From the NCBI GenBank assembly GCA_950295325.1, contig OX485803.1, forward strand, positions 34,301,554 to 34,365,553: 64,000 nt of DNA. The letters are read 5' to 3'. The DNA comes from Polytrichum commune (lineage: Eukaryota > Streptophyta > Polytrichopsida > Polytrichales > Polytrichaceae). Below are positions 48,586-58,479 of the stretch, in pieces. The notes beneath the pieces were generated by a model. It did not search any database, was not told where the DNA came from, and worked only from the letters and a program-made list of their open reading frames with translations. A program made the position numbers and the translations under genes. The first letter of the stretch is position 1; each line of letters starts with the position of its first letter.

Positions 48586-50894
48586 CTAATCCGAATCTGA
48601 ATCGAGGTCTATTCTAGCTGAAGTAGATCCTCGTCGTGCTCGAGATGATTCCCCCGCTTCCATGCTTCGCGTTGTTCCACGGGTGAGGTATGGACGAATA
48701 CCAGGAGACAATGGAACGGCATTACGTGGTCTAGGCCCATCATTTAGCCATCTCAATACCACATCATCCGCAACTCTATACAAGAGTGTATCAATTGCAG
48801 CCAACTGCAGCCTGTTCTTATGGTACCCCACCTCTAACTGCAATTCATATCTCGGATCCCGTTCCGTAGGCATGTCATCTGCATCTTCTTCCAAATCATG
48901 CTCCGATACTGATTCGAGACTTGCTGCATTGTACAACCGAGGCTGAATGCCTCTCTTTAATTGTCTGCTGGTTGTATCCCAATGTCATTCAAGAGTTTGG
49001 TATAAAAATCTTTTCAAGCCATTGATCGGGGGGCTTGTTGGGATACAACTCGTCTGCAACATACAAAATTTGACGTGCATTCCGTGTCCAGTCGCCATCT
49101 CTGTTCTCGTGCCATAGCTCAATCTTGGCACAATTGTATAACTAACTCCACTCAACATTCTCCCCATCAAACTCTTGAAGATCGAAGGGAAAGTCCCATG
49201 GCTTTAATACCCAGTCGTTAGGCATATAATCCCGAAGGCCAAATTGGACGTACAAACGAGGGTGGAAGGGTGATCTGCAATGAGGACATTGGCGTTTCTT
49301 GATCATATTCCCTATTAGACATTATGGATGGAATTGGGCCCCACATGATCCAACTTGATAGCATTCTTCCGGGCCAAATTGAGATTGGCAAATCGCACAC
49401 GCGGTTCCGTCGAAGACCATTGTATGTGGATTTGGCCATAACAACTCACCCCTCATGCGGAATGGATATTCATGCACTTTGGTCACATCCCAATGGTGAT
49501 CTGGGTCGGTCACTTGACGCCAATCGATGCTCCCGTTTGGCAATGTCACCTCATTAGTTATATTCCACCTACTAGGGTACATATGCTCATCTTCTGGCCA
49601 TGACGTGAGCATCATATTCCGCATTCTCTGCTTGCGGTTCCATTCCTTCTGGATGCTCTCAAACTCAGCTTCAAATTGACGAGCCTTGGCCATAGCAAGC
49701 AATGTGCTTGTCCTCATATTCTTGCGCTCCAAATTCGCATCCAACAGGAATTTCTTCAACCTTGCATTCTGCTCCTCCAGTCCGCCAATCTTGGCTTCGT
49801 GATCAACAACCACTTCATTGACCACTTGAAGTTGTTGTTGGATGTCCACCACCTCCTTCTGCAAAGCCTCTATCTTTCCTCGCATTACTTCATTCCTCAT
49901 ACATACTTCCAGAGCTTGTGACTTTGCAATCTTGGCCTCCTGTAAAGCTGCGTCCCTCTCTGCTTCCAAAGACTGAAGGTTAAGTGGTGTACTACTTGAA
50001 CTACTACCCTCCCCCATCGTAAGTGTTGCAACTCGATTTTCCAACTCGAAAATCATCGTTTTATATTCACGAATTTCCAACGCATGTTATTTACGCAATT
50101 ACTCCATTCTGCTCTCCATCGGGTCCGCTCCAAGTTCACCAAGGTTTACCTCGTCTAGGACCTCGTTAACCATGTTGTTGATCAGGTTGTTGACCTCGAC
50201 ATTGCATCCATGCCCTCATCCATATGCTCAAACGCCTCATCGATGGCCATCTCCACGTCATTGGCTGGTCGTTTACGATTACGTGGTTTTTTTGGTTCCC
50301 GACCCTCTGGAATTGGGGCCCCAGGCTCATCCACTAGTCGAGGATTCCTCCTGAACCACTCCGGAACGGAAGTGTATGGAATATCTGGAACTGTGCATTT
50401 AGTGAATGCAATTCCAATACCCCAAATTTTTGATTATGCAGAGCAGCCAAACTTGACCAATCCACCCTAACTCGCAACACGTGCTCCGCATATATCATAC
50501 ACGCCACCGACTTTGGAATTGCACTCTTGGGCCATCTATCCAAATTGGAGATACCTCTAAGTATCGTTAGGAATCTCCATTTTGCCTCCACGTCATCAAG
50601 CTGCATATAACTCGCACTGATGGCCTTGCAATGTCGCTCGTGACAAGGTCTTGGCCACAACCGATCAAAGTGAGGGAAGCCCACGTACTGCATTGCAGTC
50701 TTCGCTGACCACGGTTGTGGTACATTCTCCCAACCTGCCCTGGCTTTTTGGGTGTTGTCATCATAAACATCCCACTCCAACCCAGCAGCCTTGCGTACAT
50801 GTGATCTGTGACAACCTGATCCTCCACTTGTACTTGCCATGTCTCCAGATCCTCCACTTGCCATGTTTGGAAATCCTTCACTTGCCGTATCCAC
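48586..50894 (-). pseudogene. Coiled-coil / RING-like zinc finger cargo gene, broken
   Basis: One minus-strand gene, about 760 codons, readable from 50894 to 48586 in four frame segments. Segment 1 (to about 50422): Ser/Gly-rich start, then WDVYDDNTQKARAGWENVPQ and a helical region. A frameshift at a C4 run (50420-50423) leads into VPEWFRRNPRLVDEP and basic KKPRNRKRP. A second frameshift near 50203 leads into a long coiled coil (about 50110-49600). Then comes a RING-like finger (about 49405-49276): CAIC, C-x5-C, QFHP, C, and QCPHC. In-frame stops: TAA 50099-50101, TAA 50087-50089, TAA 49322-49324 (inside the finger), TAG 49142-49144. A third frameshift near 48990 and a TGA (48985-48987) precede the last segment, which ends IDLDSDSD. 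Each stop sits where Gln or Arg would fit and is one C-to-T change from CAA, CAG or CGA. The start is uncertain: the first in-frame ATG is 50865-50863, while 50894 is GTG. A RING finger suggests ubiquitin-ligase type function, but that is inference. No host homologue is recognised. Confidence 0.75.
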
Positions 50895-51309
50895 CCAAAT
50901 TGTAGTTTTTAATTCTAATCTAGAACTCTAATTTTTAAATTACTAATTGCACTTCATAATAGTGCTACAAAACATCCAAGCATACACTTCAAAATAGTGT
51001 TGCTATGGAATTAGTTCAAAAATGTCGTTAAAATTAAAGTTTAAAAATTCAGCACACCCTTCGAGCACCCCGGTACCAGCGCTTACGGAGAGGCCAGTTG
51101 ACTGGGCGCGTCACAAGGAATATGCCAAAAAGGCAATATGCCACGTCACAAGGGAACGGGTCCACGTGGATCACACCCACAAACAGGTGAAAAAAAAGAG
51201 TATAAAAGGATCCCAAAAAAGGGATCCTAAACTCCTCCGAGCACCCCGCTACCCCGCACTCTGTAGTAGAGGAGGGTCGTCCGGGCGCCCACAAGGAGTG
51301 GAGTGGGGT
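50895..51309. other. 5' flank of RING-like gene with local duplication and small hairpin
   Basis: A GAGCACCCCG(G/C)TACC block and a following GGGCGC..CACAAGGA block occur twice, about 177 bp apart (51062 and 51239). At 51208-51229 the arms AGGATCCC and GGGATCCT face each other across A6. A plus-strand TATAAAAGG lies at 51201; no TATA in the orientation of the RING-like gene was found. Confidence 0.6.
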
Positions 51310-51317
51310 ATGTAAGT

Positions 51318-51882
51318 GGTTCCCACCCTGTTCGCACCCGTTCCCCACCCAGTCCGCACACGTTCCCTACCGTCCGCGCCCGTTCCCGCCCAGTCCCACC
51401 CGTTCCCTCCCGTCCGCTCCCGTTCCCGCCCCCGTCCGCACCCGTTCCCCTCCCAGTCTGCCCGCGTTCCCCTCCCAGTCCGCACCCGTTCCCTACCGTC
51501 CGCACCCGTTCCCCCCTAGTCCGCACCCATTCCCGACCGTCCGCGCCCGTTCCCCCCCAGTCCGCACCCGTTCCCGACCGTCCGCGCCCGTTCTCCCCAG
51601 TCCGCACCCGTTCCCCCCCAGTCCGCACCCGTTCCCGACCCCGTGCGCACCCGTTCCCGACCGTCCGCGCCCGTTCCCCCCAGTCCGCACCCGTTCCCGT
51701 ACGTCCGCACCCGTTCCCGTACGTCCGCACCCGTTCCCGTACGTCCGCACCCGTTCCCGTACGTCCGCACCCGTTCCCGTACGTCCGCACCCGTTCCCGT
51801 ACGTCCGCACCCGTTCCCTTACGTCCGCCCCCTCGTTCCCTACGTCCGCACCCGTTCCCGTACGTCCGCACCCGTTCTTTAA
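51318..51882 (+). repeat. C-rich minisatellite array 2
   Basis: Units mixing CCCGTTCCC and CCGTCCGCAC. From about 51700 to 51820 it is a perfect 20-bp repeat (ACGTCCGCACCCGTTCCCGT). It lies about 420 bp upstream of the RING-like gene. The 228-codon glycine/arginine and 286-codon proline/arginine frames across it are artefacts of the repeat. Confidence 0.95.
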
Positions 51883-51904
51883 AGCTTCTATATTTGATGG
51901 GTTG

Positions 51905-52376
51905 TCCTTTCATTCAACAAATCACATGTTTGTGCTTCAACCTTAGTGGTTCGTATGGTTTCACAACCCACACGCATTCAAATGTCATTTTAATTCAACA
52001 AAATACATATTTGTGTTTCAACCTTTGTGGTTCATATGGTTTCACAACGCATTTCAGGCATGCGAATGCCATTTTCATTCAACAAATCACATATTTGTGC
52101 TTAAACCTTAGTGGTTCGTATGGTTTCACAACCCACACGCATTCGAATGTCATTTTAATTTAACAAAATACATATTTGTGTTTCAACCTTTGTGGTTCAT
52201 ATGGTTTCACAACGCATTTCAGGCATCCGAATGCCATTTCATTCAACAAATCACATATTTGTGCTTCAACCTTAGTGGTTCGTATGGTTTCACAACCCAC
52301 ACGCATTCGAATGTCATTTTAATTCAACAATGTACATATTTGTGTTTCAACCTTTGTGGTTCATATGGTTTCACAA
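51905..52376. repeat. 165-bp tandem repeat, about three units
   Basis: ATTCAACAAATCACAT recurs at about 51912, 52077 and 52242. Each unit has two related halves (CTTCAACCTTAGTGGTTCGT and TTTCAACCTTTGTGGTTCAT, each followed by ATGGTTTCACAAC). It ends in a telomere-like CCCTAAACCCTAAACCC at 52377-52396. Confidence 0.88.
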
Positions 52377-52396
52377 CCCTAAACCCTAAACCCTAC

Positions 52397-53454
52397 GTCT
52401 ACGTCATTTCAAATTGCTACCACATATGTGCCATTGTTTTGTTCTCATCTCATGTAGAAGTGTTTCCATACATGGTTTGAGGGTTTAGGTTCTCAGCTTT
52501 CCAACGAACCCACCCGCTTTTTTTTACGATGCCTACAGTGAAAGATAAACGTTCGCAAATTGCGAGGACTACTTCAAGTTGGCACAATCTCTACTTAGAC
52601 ATATAACTTATGGTATACATTGGGGTTTTAGAAGGGGTCATGAACGCACGTGATTTTCAAACATAATGTAGAGTGCATCCCCCGAGTTCCCATAGACTTC
52701 ATAAAGATATCTTACCAACACCTTACACAAATTAGAACATTATAGAAAAGCAAATTAATCTGGTCCACATTGATATTAAACTAGGGAATTGGTGTGGGCT
52801 TAAATTTAATGTGGCCCACATTAGTGATCAATTGGGGGGGGTGCACTATACTAAATCCGTATGAGTATATGTGAGTGCACAAATGAGGTATTGATTTGAA
52901 CTTTGTTGTATTATGTATACATATTCTTCATAGAATTATAAGTTGTAATTATGTAAATATATAGAATAATTTTAAAAAATATACAACATCTCTACTAACT
53001 TGTATGGTAGTGTCACTAGATTTTATAGAATAAGGTTTATTTTATTTTAGTATTGGCTTAAACTGGTACATAAAAAGAACCAACCACATGTGAACATACG
53101 ATCTTACATATCATTTGATGGTAGACTTCAAAACAATAATTGCATTAGCTTTTATGACATGTATTACAAATCAGATTATGGGAGGATTGAATGGAAACAT
53201 ATGCTTAGGGACTTGGAAAAAGGGTCGGACGTGGCCTACCATGACATTCTTAACAAATTTGATTTGATTTGGGGGGTCAAAGGTCTTATTGTGACCCGTA
53301 GCAACTTAGTCCCTACTTGGAAGGATAGGCCTCATTTGAGCATTATTTATAGATTTCCACTTAGGCTGCGCTGTTTCGGCTGGGTTGGTTGTATTTTGAA
53401 TTTGAATTTTCAATTTGTGCCAAAAAAAGAATAAGACATGTATTGCAAATCTAA
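52397..53454. other. Spacer inside the hAT element with one unassigned frame
   Basis: A plus-strand open frame of 114 codons (53090-53434, GTG at the head) includes FYDMYYKSDYGRIEWKHMLR and DLEKGSDVAYHDILNKFDLI. It looks mildly protein-like, but I recognise no family, start or promoter. The rest is AT-rich with nothing seen. Confidence 0.35.
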
Positions 53455-54040
53455 GGGCCGGTTCACAATATGGCCAAACTTTGAGAGGTTCAACATTTGG
53501 ACCAATGAAAATGCTGAAATGCCCAAAGTCCGTCCTCTCGGCCTTCACACTAGAGGCCGAAGTCCAAAGGACGTCGCCTCCAAAAGAGCCTAGGTGGCAA
53601 CACTTTTAGGAAGTTATGGCGCCAAGAGTTCGGCCTCTCGAGCAAAGTTTGGGTATAGCAAAATGCTCAACCCAAACTTCCGTCGAGAGGCCGAACTTTT
53701 TTTCATTAAAATAATCAATCATTGACAAGATCTTGGCCGTTAGATTGGAGGGGTTATTTTGAGCAAGGAATAAAGTGGCATGCTCCTTTGAGTTTGGACT
53801 TTGGGCTTGGCCTTTGGAGGCTTCACACTTTGGCCATCCAAGCCGAGAGGCCGTGGGAGTTCATGGCCAAAGGTTTGGACTTTGCGCTTGGCCTTTGGAG
53901 GCTTCACACTATGCCCAACTAAGGCTATCCTTACTATATTTTATTGACTATTTTCAGTTCATTTCTTTGGACTCTCAACAAAGTTGGGCCACTCAATCGC
54001 ACGGCCTCTCGACTTGGACGGCCATAGTGTGAACTCGGTC
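53455..54040. mobile_element. MITE nested inside the hAT element (Tourist-like)
   Basis: Left end GGGCCGGTTCACAATATGG preceded by TAA. The right end, reverse-complemented, is GACCGAGTTCACACTATGG. The termini, and TAA at the left junction, fit PIF/Harbinger-type MITEs; the right-hand TAA is not preserved. The interior is rich in GGCC and GAGAGGCCG motifs, with a partial internal duplication (CTTGGCCTTTGGAGGCTTCA at about 53802 and 53887). Confidence 0.55.
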
Positions 54041-54061
54041 ATTTACACTTTTTTTTTAAAG

Positions 54062-54216
54062 TTTAGACATAGTGTCCGTTTTTTGGCTCTCAAAAATTCA
54101 TATGAAGTCCAAAAAACGAGTTCTTGGTATCCATGGATAGGTAATGAAGTCCTCTACATGAATATGCAATAATATTTCTACTGCCAGAAAATACATGGCC
54201 GCAATTCCACGTTGTT
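54062..54216. repeat. 155-bp block, copy 1 (leads into array 3)
   Basis: From TTTAGACATAGTGTCCGTTT through GAATATGCAATAATATTTCT to ATGGCCGCAATTCCACGTTG. About 90% identical by eye to 57712-57866, in the same orientation. Each copy runs straight into a C-rich array. Confidence 0.92.
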
Positions 54217-54740
54217 CCCCTGCCCCCTTCAACCCGTTCCCTCCCGTCCGCCTCACGTTCCCCACCCGTCCGCTCCACGTTCCCCTCCGTGCGTTCCCGT
54301 TCCCTCCTGTTCCCTCCAGTCCGCCCCGCGTTCCCCTCCCGTCCGCCACACGTTCCCCTCCAGTCCGCCCCGCGTTCCCCTCCCGTCCGCCACACGTTCC
54401 CCTCCAGTCCGCCACACGTTCCCCTCCCGTCCGCCACACGTTCCCCTCCCGTCCGCCCCGCGTTCCCCACCCGTCCGCCCCGCGTTCCCCACCCATCCGC
54501 CCCTCGTTCCCTCCCGTCCGCCCCACGTTCCCTCCCGTCCGCCCCTCGTTCCCTCCCGTTTGCCCCACGTTCCCTCCCGTCCGCCCCTCGTTCCCCTACC
54601 GTCCGCCCCACGTTCCCTCCCGTCCGCCCCTCGTTCCCTCCCGTCCGCCCCACGTTCCCTCCCGTCCGCCCGAGTTCCCCTACGTCCGCCCACTCGTTCC
54701 CTCCGTCCGCCCCCGCGTTCCCACGCTCCCCATACGTCCT
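54217..54740 (+). repeat. C-rich minisatellite array 3
   Basis: Units of about 18-23 bp, CGTTCCC(C)TCCCGTCCGCC with CC/AC variation. It ends about 60 bp before the TATA box of the kinase-like gene. The long P/R-rich frames on plus and G/R-rich frames on minus are artefacts. Confidence 0.95.
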
Positions 54741-54798
54741 TTTCGTGCCCCATGTCAAATCCGACCGGGATCCCATAATGATTGTGCACCGCTTTGCC

Positions 54799-54806
54799 TA
54801 TATAAA
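54799..54806 (+). promoter_or_regulatory. TATA box of kinase-like gene
   Basis: TATATAAA in a GC-rich context, followed 25-45 bp later by a pyrimidine-rich start-site-like region (TTCCCCTCACTTTCCTCTCC). The leader to ATG 55052 contains a threefold CACTCACTCATTTCTACATT repeat (about 54964-55034). Confidence 0.65.
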
Positions 54807-55051
54807 GCCGTGGGGCTTTAGTTCCCCTCACTTTCCTCTCCTCCCACCACAAAGGGACCCGAGACCTTGTTGCCGTCCCAAGGACAGCGGCACCGCGCGG
54901 GTCTCAGGGGGTTTGGGAGGGCAGGGCAAATTGTGGGGGAACCCTCGCAATTTTTTTTCCAGATTCACTTGCTGATTTCTACATTCACTCACTCATTTCT
55001 ACATTCACTCACTCATTTCTACATTCACTCACTCACGCGGGTTTTTTCACG

Positions 55052-56967
55052 ATGGAGGGGGAGGACATTGCTCCTTACCAAGACGAGGATACGAGGGTGC
55101 ACAGTGCTTGGCTCCAACGCACTCCATCTGCGTATACTGGAGAGGGTACGGGAAGCGATGCCGGAAGTGGAAGTACTGCAGCCCGTCCCCCACGTCCAGA
55201 TCCTTTTCGGTTTGGCGAAGAGTTCTTTGTTGTTGGTCATTCAGGAGGCAACCAAACACGTGGAAGCCGTGGAACACGTGGGAGTCGGGGAAACAGTGGC
55301 CTTAGAGGGAGAACAGGAAGGGGACCAAGCTCAGGCAGTTCTACAGATATATATGCAGCCACTCGTGGTGAGTCCGTGCCACCACGATCTCCGACACGGC
55401 AGACATCAAGACTGGAGAGCCCTGCACGTGATGTACCTCAGGGTTCGGAGCATGGTGAAAGACGGGGACAGAAACGCCCAGCAGTTTCGGAAGGGACGGA
55501 GGAAGGGTCCGCGGTATCAGGTTCGCAATCAAGGAAAAAGAAAAATAGAGGCAAACGCGACCCGCAGATCGATGAGGCTCGAAACCATTGTAGGGTCGTG
55601 CTGTTGGAGTGGTTTAGAAATAACAGCATGGTTTATTTGGAAATAAAATACCTCAATGATGGTACAAAGGGTTTAGAGTTGGTCAGGAACGAATTGATGC
55701 TTATTCTCACGGAAGCCACGGCTGGACCGGAGTTTGAAGAAGCTAGGGGCATGAACGATTCGGACACCTGGATTGAACAACAAGCCAGGGAAGCAATCTA
55801 CAATCCAACATTGGCATATGATGCTCTGCATCCTGGCGAGGGAAATAGTAGTGGCAGGAAGTCCGAGTTGTACATGAAGCTAGAGAATTGGAAAAAAGGC
55901 GTAATAGCAGCAAAAGGAACATCCGCCCGCAACCTTCCCATTTTTATTGACAGGCAGATGGCAGACAACATTGCCACTCAGGGCCGGCAGGGTGTCATAT
56001 GGTTGCCTAGGAATGCGGAGATCAAAGCCTTGGATAGGAAATCTTCCAAGGGACCTTCGGAGTGGTGCGGAGAGTCACAATTCATGGAGCATCATTCATC
56101 CCTAGCTGGATAGAGTGGGCTGGGAAGACCATGAAGGCCACGAATAGTCTGGAGAACCGAAAGGAGCGTTCAATTGAAGCATTGGCGTGTCCAGTAGATC
56201 ATCCTGGGGTAATCAAGCTACAATACCTCAATATGAAAACATACGAATCCTATTCGATGTGGTGGAATGGAGGCTCCTTGAAGAACATGAGGGTCTATGA
56301 CTTCAGCGTTCCGGAAACCCACGAGCGCACAATCCTTCAAATGTCTGGGGCGGACTTTGAAGCACGGAAACGGTTGGTTGTATATCGAAGGCATCGAGCT
56401 TATTTGGCATGGGCTCTAATGTGCATTGTGGATGTAATGCACAAGCATGACGTGTTGCACAATGACCTTAATCCCAACAATGTCATGCTGCATTTCCCAC
56501 AAGACCGTGATAACACGGTTTACATTGGTGTGTGTGATTGGGGCATGGCATCCTGGGGAGGTGAAGACGCACCCTCCAACTATGGAAGAGATTCAGTGGA
56601 TGAGATGAACAAGCACAAAGCAAAATACAACTGTGCTGGTCCAGAATTATTCCATGTACGAGGGCAGCGTGGAACATCCACCTCTCCGGTGAGGATGGCT
56701 CGGAAACATAGGCACACGTTTCTCTCGGAGTCCTTCTCAATGGGTGCTTTGGCAAAGAAGATTTATGCCAGGGATGCGACTTCCCCCTTGTTTCAGCTAA
56801 ACAGTGATCCAAATGGCTTGAATATGCGGTTTGAGTTAGCATTGGATTCATTGACGAAGACCAATCCAGCGGAAAGGTCAACCATCACACATGTAGTGAA
56901 CATTTTGAAGTCCCCTCCATACAACATGGTTAACCCGACAATGTGCTTCCGTGACACTGTAAAATAG
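55052..56967 (+). pseudogene. Protein-kinase-like cargo gene with one frameshift
   Basis: ATG 55052 opens a 353-codon frame; a second frame carries on to TAG at 56965-56967, giving about 640 residues in total. Residues 1-170 are Gly/Ser/Arg-rich and disordered with basic SRKKKNRGKR. 175-330 is an unassigned helical region (HCRVVLLEWFRNNSMVYLEI). Then comes a divergent kinase fold. A glycine-loop-like KGPSEWCGE lies at the break near 56075. A beta-3-like WAGKTMKA and a helix-C-like RSIEAL follow, then HPGVIKLQYLN and MWWNGGSL. The catalytic loop is HNDLNPNN (Asp codon 56464-56466), in place of HRDLKPxN. The metal-binding motif is CDWG (Asp 56536-56538), in place of DFG, followed by AGPELF in the APE position. 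A one-base deletion in the glycine loop explains the frame change. A 41-base GT-AG removal would also restore frame but is shorter than usual plant introns. Activity is doubtful because the catalytic-loop Lys is replaced by Asn. I see no resemblance to plant receptor kinases. Confidence 0.75.
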
Positions 56968-57711
56968 ATTTTTTTTATTTTTTTTGCAGCAATTTTGAAT
57001 CATACCAATTTTGGAACCGTTGGAGATGTAAATAAAGCCATCATTTTTTCATACAAAACTTGTATATTGTATGAGGTTTATGGATCTTAGTGCAATGTTC
57101 ATACTCCATGAGGCTTTTGCTCCATAATCGAGAAGAAGTCTATGGGAGGCTAACCAAGGTTCTCGCCTCTCGTGAGGCCACATCGTTCTTTCACATCGTT
57201 GTTATCACATCCATGTGCTAAGTTCAAGTTACCTATAGTTGTTTGTGATATGTCTTGCCAAAATGCAGTTACCTATATTTATTCTAATTTTGGTATGCCA
57301 CAAAATGTAGTCAACTATAGTTATATCTAGTTAACTAAAGTTGAGCACAATATTGCAATAGTTATATCGGTTGTACACGTGATCCTCAACATCTCTAAAT
57401 GTTAACTTTCTTCTACTCCCCACATATTGCACACTATAAATGTTAAACGTGTTAAATGTTAACAAAATGGTATTCCCTTCTTTGTGAATATGACTCTATA
57501 AACGTTAACGGATGAAATACAACCATAATATGGATGATAAAAACTACACATCCAGTTACATTGATTCATATTCACTCGTGGTTTGTAAACTTGATATTGA
57601 ATAAAGTTTTGATTGGGTGTGCAATTTTATGAATGGTATTCTCTCACAAGGACTCTTCACAATTGCTTATATTTATATTTATATAATTCAGAAACACTTT
57701 TTTTTGGATGT
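56968..57711. other. 3' region and spacer of kinase-like gene
   Basis: AATAAA at 57031-57036, 64 bp after the stop, is a good polyadenylation signal. The remainder is AT-rich with nothing coding. Confidence 0.55.
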
Positions 57712-57866
57712 TTGGACATAGTCTCGGTTTTTTGGCTCTCAAAAATTCATATGAAGTTCAAAAAATGAGTTCTTGGTATCCATGGATAGGTAATGAAGTC
57801 CTCTACATGAATATGCAATATTATTTCTACTGCCAGAAAATATATGGCCGCAATTGCACGCTGTTC
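57712..57866. repeat. 155-bp block, copy 2 (leads into array 4)
   Basis: Second copy of 54062-54216, same orientation, ending ATGGCCGCAATTGCACGCTG and running into array 4. Confidence 0.92.
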
Positions 57867-58293
57867 CCCTCCCCCCCGCTCCCCTCCGCGTTCCCCCGTC
57901 CGCTCCAGCGTTCCCCCCTGTTCCCAACCCCCCTCCCCCTCCGTCCGCTCCACCCCCCCGTCCGCCCCACGCCCCACCCCCGTCCGCTCCACCCCCCTCC
58001 CCATCCGTCCGCTCCACCCCCCCCCCCCCCCCCGCCCCCGTCCACTCCACCCCCTCCTCCGTCCGCTCCACCCCCCACCCCCGTCCGCTTCCCCGCCCCC
58101 TCCCCCTCCGTCCACTCCACCCCCTCCTCCGTCCGCTCCACCCCCCACCCCCGTCCGCTTCCCCGCCCCCTCCCCCTCCGTCCGCTCCACCCCCCCTCCC
58201 CCGTCCGCTCCACACCCCCTCCCCCGTCCGCTCCACCCCCCTCCGCCGTCCGCACCACCCCCCTCCCCCGTCCGCCCCCGTCCGCCCCACACC
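57867..58293 (+). repeat. C-rich minisatellite array 4
   Basis: Units of CCCCCCGTCCGCTCCAC with C-run variation, plus a duplicated internal segment of about 81 bp (CTCCTCCGTCCGCTCCACCC through CCGCCCCCTCCCCCTCCGTC). It stands about 255 bp from the right terminus. Confidence 0.95.
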
Positions 58294-58479
58294 CTCCTTA
58301 GTCATGTTTTTCTACTTTGATTTTAACAGAATGATAAACACAATGGCAAAATGGTTTACTTGGCAAGGGAAATATGCACATCCACGTCGGCGTTTTCTGC
58401 CACATAGGACGCCACCTTGGCAAGAAGGTAAGTATTTTACCCACCCTAGTCCATTCACCCTATGTTGACCCTACGTGGA

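Noticed and set aside
48586-50894. Stop-codon reassignment (TAA/TAG read as Gln) to explain the RING-like gene
   Set aside because: The transposase and kinase-like frames use many CAA/CAG codons and no internal TAA/TAG, and the RING-like gene also has frameshifts, so decay is simpler.
51227-52163. 228-codon and 286-codon frames with repeated RTYGNGCGR or PFPYVRTRS words
   Set aside because: Translations of the 20-bp C-rich repeat; 20 bp is not a multiple of three, so all frames show the same words in turn.
56062-56113. A 41-base GT-AG intron restoring the kinase-like frame
   Set aside because: Shorter than typical plant introns, and its removal would delete the strand after the glycine loop; a single-base deletion is the simpler explanation.
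54090-58468. Long P/R/S and G/A/D/R-rich frames over arrays 3 and 4
   Set aside because: Low-complexity minisatellite artefacts on both strands.
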